Shown: positions 16,384 through 24,472 of the stretch, piece after piece
How the letters are laid out: every line of letters begins with the position of its first letter
How positions within the stretch are numbered: position 1 is the stretch's first letter
NCBI GenBank assembly: GCA_964388955.1
Contig: CAYMCO010000012.1
Coordinates: 57,439 to 121,438, forward strand
Direction of reading: 5' to 3'
Source: CAYMCO01 sp964388955
GTDB lineage: Bacteria > Chloroflexota > Anaerolineae > Anaerolineales > E44-bin32
Length of the DNA: 64,000 nucleotides
The notes under the pieces: generated by a model
Databases searched by the model: none
Told to the model about the DNA's origin: nothing
What the model saw: only the letters and a program-made list of their open reading frames with translations
Made by a program: the position numbers and the translations under genes

Positions 16384-18834
16384 ATGGAAGTTGGCCTTGT
16401 GCGTCTGATCGATATCGATGCCGAGATGCAGCAATCCTATCTCGATTACGCCATGAGCGTGATCGTCTCGCGCGCACTCCCCGACTCTCGCGACGGCTTG
16501 AAACCCGTGCACCGGCGCATTCTCTACGCCATGGACGCCATGGGGATCAGGCCGGATTCGCCTTTCAAGAAATCCGCCCGCATCGTCGGTGAGGTTCTGG
16601 GCAAATACCACCCCCACGGGGACATGGCGGTCTATGACGCCATGGCGCGAATGGCACAGGGATTCTCTATGCGCTATCCGTTGGTGGAGGGACAGGGCAA
16701 CTTCGGATCACTGGACGGAGATCCGCCCGCCGCCATGCGCTACACGGAGGCCCGAGTCACGCAGCTGGCAATGGAGATGCTGGCGGACATCGACAAGGAC
16801 ACCGTTGACTTCTCCGGCAATTTCGATGGCTCCCTGGAAGAACCCATGGTGCTGCCGGCCAAGACACCCAATTTGCTCATCAACGGCGCCACCGGCATCG
16901 CCGTGGGTATGTCCTGTTCCATCCCGCCCCACAATCTGGGTGAGGTGTGCGATGCCTCGATCTACATGCTGGAGAACTGGTCCAAGTTGGAGGAGATCAG
17001 CCTTGACGACTTGTTGAACTTCATCCAGGGGCCCGACTTCCCCACTGGCGGTATCGTACTGCAAGATGAAAAGGCCAACCGCACGGCGAAGCACGCCTAC
17101 GCCTCTGGCCGCAGCCGTATCACCTTGCAGGCGCGGGTCCACGTCGAGGAGATGACGCGGGGCCGCTCCCGCATTATCGTCACAGAACTCCCGTACCAGA
17201 CTAACAAATCCAATTTGATCGAACGAATCGCCTCCCAGGCGCGTGAGGGCCGGCTGGAAGGGGTGACCGATCTGCGCGATGAATCCGACCGCCAGGGGAT
17301 CCGCATCGTTATCGAACTCAGCAAGAGCGCGGATCCGCAGAGGATCATCTCCAGGCTCTACAAATACACCCCCATGCAGAACACCTTCAGCATCATACTG
17401 CTTGCCTTGGTCGACGGCGAACCGCGATTGATGACACTCAAGAGCATGCTGCGCGCCTTCATCGAACACCGCTTGGAGATCGTCCGGCGCCGGAGCGAGC
17501 ATGAACTGGAAAAAGCCCGCGCGCGGGCGCATATCCTGGAAGGCCTACGGGTGGCGATCAAGAACCTTGACGATGTCATCCGGATCATCCGTTCTTCGAG
17601 GGATGTCGAGCAGGCGCAGTCTCGGCTTGAGAAGCGTCTGAAGCTCACGGAGACCCAAGCTCAGGCCATTCTGAATATGCCTCTGAGGCGGCTGGCCACG
17701 CTCGAACGGAAGAAAATCGATCTCGAGTACAAAGACACGACCAAGCGCATCAAAGAACTTGAGGCGCTCCTCGCCTCACCCGAGAAGATGCGCGCCGTCA
17801 TTGCCGAGGAACTCGCCGCGGTGAAGGAGACCTACGGGGATCGCCGCAGGACCATGATTGTCAGCGCCGGAGCGGGAGGGGCCAGGAAGCGGGTGCTCAC
17901 TGCGACGGACCTCGCACCAGACAAGGAGACGTGGATTGTGATCACCCGCGACGGGAGGATCTCTCGCACCCCCACCGCCCGGCTGCCCCGCCTGTACGGT
18001 CGTGCTTCTCCAGATCTCGTGGCGGGTGCTCGCGGTCGGGATACCCTCTACCTTTTCGCCGAGGACGGCCAGGGGGTCGCCCTTCCGGTGCACACTTTGC
18101 CGGAGGTATCTGATCCGAAAAAGGGGATCCCGCTACCATCGGGAACCCCCTTCGCAGAGCGGGTAAATATCGTGGGCAGCCTCGCGCTCTCGCCGGATAC
18201 CTTGGAAAAACGCGGGGAGACGGATTACATCCTCTTCGCCAGCGCCCAAGCGATGGTCAAGAAAAGCCCGCTCTCCGAACTCCCGGGGCCATCCGCCAGG
18301 CCCTTCACCGCGGTGAACATCAACGCCGGTGATTCTCTCGGTTGGGTGTTAGTGACTCATGGAGAGCAGGATATGATCCTGGTGGGCCGATCTGGCTATG
18401 CGATCCGCTTCTCTGAAGAGGATGTGCGACCCATGGGCCTCGCCGCCGCGGGGGTGATCGGGATGCGGTTGGAGTCCGAGGGCGATCACATCATCGGCGG
18501 CGGTGTGGTGCGGGCGCGGGCCGACCTGTTTGTGCTCACAGCGGATGGTCGGGCCAAGCGCATGCGCCTTTCGGAATTTCCACAGCAAGGACGGAACGGC
18601 AAGGGCGTGTTGGTGTGGAAGTCTGGCGAAGATGTGGTGCCCGTCGGTGCGGCAATCGGGGCGGCATCGGACCGGGCTGTAGCACGCTTGGAGAGGGCCG
18701 CGGACAGGTCGATCCGCTTCGGTGATGCGCCCCGCCGGGCGCGCACCGGGCCCGGGAAGGAGCTGTTTGCGGTGAAGGACGATGACCGGGTCATCGCCCT
18801 GAGACCGGTCATCGACCGCCCCGTGTTCGAGTAG
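16384..18834 (+). CDS. gyrA: DNA gyrase/topoisomerase IV subunit A
   Basis: The 816-residue type IIA topoisomerase subunit has the breakage-reunion domain (SRALPDSRDGLKPVHRRILYAM, then KYHPHGD, QGNFGS and AAMRYTEAR with catalytic Tyr120) and a C-terminal beta-pinwheel of GyrA repeats. With GyrB/ParE it passes DNA duplexes through a double-strand break. A canonical GyrA box (QRRGGKG) is not seen in the first blade; a related QGRNGKG occurs in a later blade, so gyrase versus topoisomerase IV cannot be settled. At the site of E. coli Ser83, where quinolones bind, this protein has Met (residue 81); the Asp four residues on is kept. Strong Shine-Dalgarno. Confidence 0.9.
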   Translation: MEVGLVRLIDIDAEMQQSYLDYAMSVIVSRALPDSRDGLKPVHRRILYAMDAMGIRPDSPFKKSARIVGEVLGKYHPHGDMAVYDAMARMAQGFSMRYPLVEGQGNFGSLDGDPPAAMRYTEARVTQLAMEMLADIDKDTVDFSGNFDGSLEEPMVLPAKTPNLLINGATGIAVGMSCSIPPHNLGEVCDASIYMLENWSKLEEISLDDLLNFIQGPDFPTGGIVLQDEKANRTAKHAYASGRSRITLQARVHVEEMTRGRSRIIVTELPYQTNKSNLIERIASQAREGRLEGVTDLRDESDRQGIRIVIELSKSADPQRIISRLYKYTPMQNTFSIILLALVDGEPRLMTLKSMLRAFIEHRLEIVRRRSEHELEKARARAHILEGLRVAIKNLDDVIRIIRSSRDVEQAQSRLEKRLKLTETQAQAILNMPLRRLATLERKKIDLEYKDTTKRIKELEALLASPEKMRAVIAEELAAVKETYGDRRRTMIVSAGAGGARKRVLTATDLAPDKETWIVITRDGRISRTPTARLPRLYGRASPDLVAGARGRDTLYLFAEDGQGVALPVHTLPEVSDPKKGIPLPSGTPFAERVNIVGSLALSPDTLEKRGETDYILFASAQAMVKKSPLSELPGPSARPFTAVNINAGDSLGWVLVTHGEQDMILVGRSGYAIRFSEEDVRPMGLAAAGVIGMRLESEGDHIIGGGVVRARADLFVLTADGRAKRMRLSEFPQQGRNGKGVLVWKSGEDVVPVGAAIGAASDRAVARLERAADRSIRFGDAPRRARTGPGKELFAVKDDDRVIALRPVIDRPVFE

Positions 18835-18878
18835 CGGCTCCATCCATCATTCAAGGGCCACGCGAGCCCGTCGATCGA

Positions 18879-18903
18879 GCATCCGCGGGGGATATCCCGA
18901 TGC
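18879..18903. other. Hairpin between convergent genes
   Basis: GCATC (18879-18883) pairs with GATGC (18899-18903), with an inner GGG/CCC. It lies between the convergent ends of the gyrase gene and the adenosyltransferase gene and could act as a bidirectional terminator, but there is no T-tract on either strand. Confidence 0.3.
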
Positions 18904-18936
18904 CTCCAGAAGGGAGCGATTCGGCCAACCGCAGTC

Positions 18937-19500
18937 TCACGCCCTCGAATCCCACAGGGGCTCTTCTATCCCTTGCTGGGCATTCTCGAATCGGGCAAAC
19001 ACAAACAATGCGTCCGAGAGGCGGTTGATGTACTTGAGTGCGACCTCCGGCACGCTCTCCTGCTGGATGAGCGATACCATGCGGCGCTCCGCCCGGCGGC
19101 AGATCGCGCGTGCGACCTGAAGCCCCGCGGCGCTGGGCGCCCCCCCAGGCAAAATGAAATTGTCCAGCGGCCCCAATGCGTCGGTCATCCGGTCGATATG
19201 CTCCTCGAGTTCGGTGACATCCCCCTCACGGATTTGCGGGCCCGGCGGAGGCGACTTCGAATCGGACGGTGTGGAAAGCAACGCACCCAAGTGGAATAGC
19301 TGGTTCTGAATCTTCTTCAGCCTCGGCGCCAGGTGCGGCTGCACGCCCTGGCTCAGCACGACCCCGATTTGCGCGTTGAGCTCATCCACCGACCCATAGG
19401 CCTCCACCCTGGGAGCATCCTTCCGGACTCGAGAGCCATCCGCTAGCTTCGTCGTGCCGTCGTCACCCTTACGCGTGTAGATCTTTGTCAATCTGGGCAT
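18937..19500 (-). CDS. ATP:cob(I)alamin adenosyltransferase, PduO type
   Basis: About 187 residues. The protein starts with the PduO-type signature TKIYTRKGDDGTT (ATP-binding) and contains VEAYGSVDELNA and AICRRAERRMV, the conserved Arg/Glu region of the active site. It transfers the adenosyl group of ATP to cob(I)alamin to make coenzyme B12. The ATG at 19500 is chosen because GAGGAGG lies about 8 nt upstream and the conserved motif begins at once; a longer frame upstream has no support. It lies 246 nt downstream of btuD on the same strand, so uptake and activation of corrinoid are linked. Confidence 0.92.
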   Translation of the reverse strand: MPRLTKIYTRKGDDGTTKLADGSRVRKDAPRVEAYGSVDELNAQIGVVLSQGVQPHLAPRLKKIQNQLFHLGALLSTPSDSKSPPPGPQIREGDVTELEEHIDRMTDALGPLDNFILPGGAPSAAGLQVARAICRRAERRMVSLIQQESVPEVALKYINRLSDALFVFARFENAQQGIEEPLWDSRA

Positions 19501-19746
19501 CCGCCTGCCCTCCTCTCCTTTGACGATCATCGGCCAGCCGGGGGCTATCACTATCCCCCACCCGGTCTCCACCGTCCGCCCTTTGTCGGCCCTCCGCAGC
19601 ACCTATCGAGATGGCGCAGTCATCGGCCGATGCGGCGTCCCGGCTGCTTCACCTCCGCATTCCTGCCGCCGGGAGAATACCCATTCGGAACTATCCCATC
19701 GCCGGCCCACGGCTCACTCATGCCGGGGCTTGTGGCTTTTCCTCTG

Positions 19747-20517
19747 TCACGACAGCACCAGCGGCGTCCCATGGATGGGATGGGTCGTCACGTGTATCTC
19801 CATCCCATACACCTTTGCCAGGTCTTCTGGCAGCAGCACCTCCGCCGGCAATCCGACCTTGAATACACGCCCACCCGACAGCAGCGCCACACGGTCGGTG
19901 AAACGCGCCACCAGATTCAAGTCATGCAGCGTGATCAGCACGGACAGACCCTCATCGATCGCCAGCGACCGAACCAATTGCAGCACCTCATCCTGATGCT
20001 TGAGATCCAGATGCGCTGTCGGTTCGTCCAGCAGCAGAGCGCCCGGAGTCTGTGCCAGCGCCCGGGCGATCAACACCTTCTGCTGCTCACCCCCGGACAA
20101 TTCGCCCACCGGCCGATCCGCCAGATGGGACGCTCCGGCGCGCTCTAACGCTTGCCACGCGGCCTCCCAATCGCGCTCCCCCTCCCTCCCCAGCCATCCC
20201 AAGTAGGGGGTCCGCCCCATCAGGACCACTTGCAGCACGCTGAAAGCTCCAGGGAGCTGCACCGCCTGTGGGACCACCGCCACCGTCTGAGCCCGCTCCG
20301 CCGGTGATAGGCTCTGGACGAGGCGTCCATGGATGCGAATCTCTCCCTCGTGGAGCGGCAACACCCCACTGACCGCCTTCACCAGGGTGGATTTCCCCAC
20401 TCCGTTGGGCCCGACAACCCCCAGGATCTCCCCGGGGGCGATCTCGCAATGTATATCGCGCAAGACGATCCGCTCTCGATAGCCGACGGAGACATGGTTG
20501 ATCTCGATCGCCGCCAT
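19747..20517 (-). CDS. btuD: Cobalamin ABC transporter ATP-binding protein
   Basis: About 256-residue FecE/BtuD-type ABC ATPase: Walker A GPNGVGKST, signature LSGGEQQKVLIARAL, Walker B LLLDEPTAHLD and switch His (ITLHD). It powers the BtuC permease. The substrate class (iron-siderophore or corrinoid) would be ambiguous from sequence alone, but the operon begins with a cobalamin riboswitch and ends with an adenosyltransferase, which favours B12. The ATG at 20517 overlaps the btuC stop (TGATG) and has GAGG upstream. Confidence 0.88.
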   Translation of the reverse strand: MAAIEINHVSVGYRERIVLRDIHCEIAPGEILGVVGPNGVGKSTLVKAVSGVLPLHEGEIRIHGRLVQSLSPAERAQTVAVVPQAVQLPGAFSVLQVVLMGRTPYLGWLGREGERDWEAAWQALERAGASHLADRPVGELSGGEQQKVLIARALAQTPGALLLDEPTAHLDLKHQDEVLQLVRSLAIDEGLSVLITLHDLNLVARFTDRVALLSGGRVFKVGLPAEVLLPEDLAKVYGMEIHVTTHPIHGTPLVLS

Positions 20518-21599
20518 CACCAGAACCTCGCCTGTTTCGTCCTGCGAAGCAGGTAAAGGAAAAATGGTGCGCCCAGGACAGCGGTCACGATTCCCACCGG
20601 CAGGTCTCTCGGGGCGAGGACGGTCCTAGCCAGCATGTCGGAGGCCAGCAGCACCGCGCCGCCGAGGAAGGTGGCGAAGGGGATCAGGCGGCGGTAATCG
20701 GGTCCCCACAGCAGGCGGGTCAGGTGAGGCACAACCAAGCCAACAAAACCGATGATGCCCGAGAAGGAGACCGCCGCGGCTGCGACCATAGATGCTGCCA
20801 ACACCAGGAATAGCTTGTAGCGCTCCACATTCAAACCGAGCTGCTCAGCCTGCTCGTCACCGAACTGCAATACATTCAACGGGCGGCCTAGGATGAACAG
20901 CCCTCCCAGCCCGACGAGCAGATAAGGGAGCAACGCCAGCACGGGCTCCCATCCGCCCAGGGAGAAGCCGCCCAGGAGCCATGAGACCGCCCGATGAAGC
21001 TGCTCTGTACTGATGAGCATCATCAGGCTGGTCAGTGCGGAGGCGAAAGCGCTGACCGCCACTCCCGCCAGGATCAGCGTGGTCACCGGGGTTGTTCGGC
21101 CCACCCTCGCCAGGGTATAGACAACGGCCACTGTGGCGACCGCGCCTACAAAGGCCGCCGCCGGCACCGCCAGCATGCCCAGTAGTGAGGCGGGCCAGCG
21201 AGCCGCCATCGCCAGAACCGCCCCCAGCCCGGCGCCGGCGGCTACACCGATGATGTATGGGTCCGCCAGCGGGTTGCGGAAGAGGCCCTGATATGCCGCT
21301 CCACTCCCACTCAGCGCCATGCCGGTCAAGGCGATTAACACTGCGTTGGGGAGACGGATCTCGAACAAGATGGTGGGGTAAGTCTCCGGCCAGGTGACCG
21401 CGATGTCGAAGAAAGGCAGCCGGTTCAGCAGGATTTTCACAACTGCCCCTGGGGGGATCCTGACCGGGCCGACGCCGGCGCTCAGCACCAACGCCGCGAG
21501 CAGCAACACCAACAGCGTCAGCAGAGGGAGAAGATCCCCGGGGATTTTCCCCCGGGAGGTTCTCCCCCTTGCGGCGGCCTCCGCGTATTGTCCGCTCAA
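20517..21599 (-). CDS. btuC: Cobalamin ABC transporter permease
   Basis: The 360-residue FecCD-family permease has about ten hydrophobic segments and the family motifs GAAYQGLFRNPLADPYIIG and GFVGLVVPHLTRLLWGPDYR. It forms the membrane channel for corrinoid import with BtuD and BtuF. A TTG start at 21599 overlaps the btuF stop (TTGA). The cobalamin assignment rests on the upstream riboswitch. Confidence 0.88.
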   Translation of the reverse strand: MSGQYAEAAARGRTSRGKIPGDLLPLLTLLVLLLAALVLSAGVGPVRIPPGAVVKILLNRLPFFDIAVTWPETYPTILFEIRLPNAVLIALTGMALSGSGAAYQGLFRNPLADPYIIGVAAGAGLGAVLAMAARWPASLLGMLAVPAAAFVGAVATVAVVYTLARVGRTTPVTTLILAGVAVSAFASALTSLMMLISTEQLHRAVSWLLGGFSLGGWEPVLALLPYLLVGLGGLFILGRPLNVLQFGDEQAEQLGLNVERYKLFLVLAASMVAAAAVSFSGIIGFVGLVVPHLTRLLWGPDYRRLIPFATFLGGAVLLASDMLARTVLAPRDLPVGIVTAVLGAPFFLYLLRRTKQARFW

Positions 21600-22609
21600 T
21601 CCCCAAACAGCTCCGGATGCAACATCTCCGCTAGTTCCTCCAGGCCGTCCACCAGTCGTGGGCCGGGGCGCCCGGTCAGATTGGTGTCAATCCCATAAAT
21701 CCGGTCGTTCTGCACGGCGGCGATACCGGACCAGCCGGGCCTCTCGCCCAGGGACTCGGCGGTGGTTGGGATGAATGGCCCCACCTCGAAGACGATCACC
21801 TGCGGGTCGCGGATGACGATCTCCTCCAGGCTGATCGTCTGCCACATATCCAGGTCCGCCGCGATGTTGTCGCCACCCGCCTGGGTGATCAAGTAGTCCT
21901 GGAAGGTACCGCCCCCCGTGGTCCACGGCGCGGTAGGGTCGGTGCCGTCAATCTCATAGTACACAGCGACCGGCTCGGCATCCCCGAGCACATCGCCGAC
22001 TCGCGCCACGCGATCAGACAGCGCCGCGTTCAGCCCCGTCGCTTCCTGGGCATGCCCGGTCAGCTCCCCCAGCGCCGTGATGTTGTCATACAGATCTTGG
22101 AAGACGAGGGGATTAGGGACGACGAACACAGGGATTCCCAAATCCTCGACTGCGGCGATCTGCTCCGGCGGGTTTATATCCGCCGCCAGCACCAGATCCG
22201 GCTCCAGCGCCACTACCGCTTCGGTGTTCAGTTGGCCATAGGGAGTGCCGATGTTCTCGATCTCCAGCGCCTGCGGTGGATAATCCGTGAGCTCGTCTCG
22301 TCCCACCAACAGATCACCCGCGCCGATGGCGAAAAGCAACTCGACATTCGACGGGGCGATCGATACAATCCGCTCTGGCGGTCCTGCCAATCGCACCTCC
22401 TGACCCCTTCCATCGGTCAGAGCCAGGGCCTCGGCGGTGGGCTCGGGAGCCGCTGTGTCAGTCGGCCGGGGGGTTGACTCCTGAGACACAGGAGTCGGCT
22501 GCGGCTGCGTGGGAACTGTGGTCGGTGTGGATGCGGCGCCACAGGCTGCCGCTCCCAGGCTCAAGACCACCAGCGAACTGAAAAGAATCGGAATGCAGTA
22601 TTGTCTCAT
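21596..22609 (-). CDS. btuF: Corrinoid-binding lipoprotein of the B12 transporter
   Basis: About 337 residues. A type II signal peptide with a Cys in LGAAACGAA is followed by a Thr/Pro-rich linker and a TroA/BtuF-type fold (PERIVSIAPSNVELLFAIGAG, ALEPDLVLA, and a late DRIYGIDTNLTGRPGPR). It should bind extracellular cobalamin or precursors. The start is placed at the ATG at 22609 (GAGAGG upstream) because the longer in-frame extension would run through the riboswitch expression platform. First gene of the operon. Confidence 0.9.
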   Translation of the reverse strand: MRQYCIPILFSSLVVLSLGAAACGAASTPTTVPTQPQPTPVSQESTPRPTDTAAPEPTAEALALTDGRGQEVRLAGPPERIVSIAPSNVELLFAIGAGDLLVGRDELTDYPPQALEIENIGTPYGQLNTEAVVALEPDLVLAADINPPEQIAAVEDLGIPVFVVPNPLVFQDLYDNITALGELTGHAQEATGLNAALSDRVARVGDVLGDAEPVAVYYEIDGTDPTAPWTTGGGTFQDYLITQAGGDNIAADLDMWQTISLEEIVIRDPQVIVFEVGPFIPTTAESLGERPGWSGIAAVQNDRIYGIDTNLTGRPGPRLVDGLEELAEMLHPELFGD

Positions 22610-22674
22610 GTGGATTTCAACCTCTCGTTGGGTTCGTCTCTCTCTCCAGATTGGCGTGCGGTCCCGTTTCGATG

Positions 22675-22701
22675 AAAAAACCCCTGCCGTCGGGCAAGGG
22701 G
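22675..22701 (-). terminator. Riboswitch expression-platform terminator
   Basis: Minus strand: CCCCTTGCC, a 4-nt loop, GGCAGGGG (one bulged base) and a run of six T. It lies between the cobalamin aptamer and btuF, the arrangement of a transcription-terminating OFF switch. Confidence 0.8.
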
Positions 22702-22749
22702 CTTCTGGTCGTCTCACCACCCCCTTTCCACGAAGGATGTGCTGATCGG

Positions 22750-22870
22750 CCTCTGGGCGGTCGTCCTGGCTCTCCACGATTGTGGATTACAGTTGCGGGA
22801 CAGCGCCGGACTCTCACCGGCTTCGCCTTTATGCCCTACCATCCGGGGATTGGGCACCCAAGCCGAACAT
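22750..22870 (-). promoter_or_regulatory. Cobalamin riboswitch
   Basis: The minus strand carries the diagnostic conserved core GCCGGTGAGAGTCCGGCGC followed by TGTCCCGCAACTGT, and the B12 box AGCCAGGA (22764-22771) followed by CGACC. Boundaries are approximate. It senses adenosylcobalamin-type ligands and, with the downstream terminator, should switch off the btuF-btuC-btuD operon when B12 is sufficient. Confidence 0.93.
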
Positions 22871-22893
22871 ACTTCTGTTTGATTGTCTGTGAG

Positions 22894-22921
22894 ATTGTAC
22901 ACCATGCTGCAGAAAGCGCAA
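22894..22921 (-). promoter_or_regulatory. Promoter of the B12 riboswitch transcript
   Basis: Minus strand: TTGCGC (22916-22921), a 16-nt spacer and TACAAT (22894-22899), placed about 25 nt before the riboswitch aptamer. Confidence 0.5.
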
Positions 22922-23002
22922 GGCTCGCCCGACGTGGAATCTTCGAGCTGCGCGGCGGCTCTCTATGGATGTTGCCTTGCCCGGGGGTTAGGTCCGTTCT
23001 CC

Positions 23003-24472
23003 CTATGGCAGCTGATACAGAATCTGATTGGATTCTGCCGAGCAAGGGCAGGCGATGATGATGTGCGAGCCCTTGGTCATAGAGCCCTCATAAGGCGCAT
23101 CACCGGCCTGTGCAACCCAGCTATCAATAGTAAACGGCAGCACACCCCCCGCGGGGATCCATTCACCGTTGTAGCGTCGGGCGACATGCACATGCGTGCC
23201 GGTGGCCCGCCCACCCTCGCAGGACGGATGGCCCAGCAGGTCTCCCTGCTTCACCTCCGTCCCAGCGCTCACCCGCCCAGATGTTGCGATATGGAAGAAG
23301 AACAACGTCCAGCCGGTACCTTCAAAGCCGTCCCCATCCAAGTCCAGCACCACGATGCCCGGCTCGCTGCGGGCTACCACCCCATCTGCGGGCGCGGTTA
23401 CCCATTCACGGGATGGGACACATCCCTCCTGCCCGGCTGGGGGAGCGAAATCCAGCGCGCTCATCGGCAGGGCGTCCCCCCAGCCGGAGTGCGGTCCTCC
23501 ACTCAGATGCCATATGCGATTCGGTTGGAAAGGCAGCGCCAACTCGGGCTGCTGCGTATTGGCCGGGAAGACGACCGTCTCGAAATCGGATGGCGGGCCC
23601 CACAGCTCCGTGTATGTCCGGATAAACCCCTCTGGTCCGACCGCCCGGTTGAACGCCTCCATATCCATCATATCGGAGAAGAAATACTGCAGGGCTGCGC
23701 TGGGCGCGTTCAGCCACGGGTCCGGACGGACCAGCAAACCGTCCGTCAGTTCGAATTCCTGCAGCGACCCATCCCGCCAGGCGTAGTAGCCATCGCTCAG
23801 GCGTTCTGCGGCAAGCGCCAACTGCCAGAATAGGCCCTTGTGGCGGGGGTCCTCTATTCCCATCGGATAGTCTCTTGCCTGCTGGCTGGGGAAGGGATTG
23901 CTCAAAGCCTGACTCTGGAACTCAAGCAAGGTGAGCAGCAGCCTGGGGTGCAGGGAATAGTTCTCAGCGACCGCTTGGACCACTCCCCACGCCGGACGCT
24001 GAACCTCATAGGCGTAGCTTGAAAGGGATTGCAGAAAGCCGGGATGTTTCAGGATCGCCTGGCGGATGTCGAAATCGGCCGCGGAGGGGCTGTACACAAA
24101 CTCGCTGCTGGGGAGGATGTTGTAGGGGGGGCCGGTGAGGGGAACATAGTAGGCCGGCACCTGCAGCGGGAAGCCGGTAGGCAGGGTGGTTGCTTCGGGT
24201 GGGATACCCGGATTCGCCGCCAGAATCTCCTCTACCGTGGTGTGAAAGTGCGCCGCCACAGCGGGCAGCGTATCGCCATCCTGCGCTTCATACTGAATGA
24301 TCTCGCCGGGAGCGAAAGGGCTGCGCGTCGGATACGGGGAGACCGGCGCCGGCGGCGTAGGCGAGGCCGCCGGAGAGGGCATCTCTGGCAACTCCACGGG
24401 AACAGTCTGGCAGCCGACCAGCAGGGAGGCGACAAGCAGCAGGCAAATCAGCACGGTTTTCAGATCTTTCAT
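23003..24472 (-). CDS. LysM-M23 lipoprotein, third of three tandem paralogues
   Basis: About 489 residues: lipoprotein signal (LLVGC), Pro/Thr linker, LysM domain (IIQYEAQDGDTLPAVAAHF, about residues 68-120), a helical middle domain and a C-terminal M23 metallopeptidase. M23 zinc ligands are visible: His and Asp in PHSGWGDALPMSALDF and the HVH of GTHVHVAR. It should sit outside the membrane, bind glycan through LysM and cut peptide cross-bridges. The middle domain has RLLLTLLEFQSQ, which resembles the Glu motif of lytic transglycosylases but weakly. The ATG overlaps the upstream stop (ATGA), so it is translationally coupled. An in-frame start ten codons upstream is less likely. Confidence 0.85.
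   Translation of the reverse strand: MKDLKTVLICLLLVASLLVGCQTVPVELPEMPSPAASPTPPAPVSPYPTRSPFAPGEIIQYEAQDGDTLPAVAAHFHTTVEEILAANPGIPPEATTLPTGFPLQVPAYYVPLTGPPYNILPSSEFVYSPSAADFDIRQAILKHPGFLQSLSSYAYEVQRPAWGVVQAVAENYSLHPRLLLTLLEFQSQALSNPFPSQQARDYPMGIEDPRHKGLFWQLALAAERLSDGYYAWRDGSLQEFELTDGLLVRPDPWLNAPSAALQYFFSDMMDMEAFNRAVGPEGFIRTYTELWGPPSDFETVVFPANTQQPELALPFQPNRIWHLSGGPHSGWGDALPMSALDFAPPAGQEGCVPSREWVTAPADGVVARSEPGIVVLDLDGDGFEGTGWTLFFFHIATSGRVSAGTEVKQGDLLGHPSCEGGRATGTHVHVARRYNGEWIPAGGVLPFTIDSWVAQAGDAPYEGSMTKGSHIIIACPCSAESNQILYQLP

Noticed and set aside
22610..22777. N-terminal extension of btuF
   Set aside because: It would be translated from the riboswitch expression platform and terminator; the lipoprotein signal starts at 22609.
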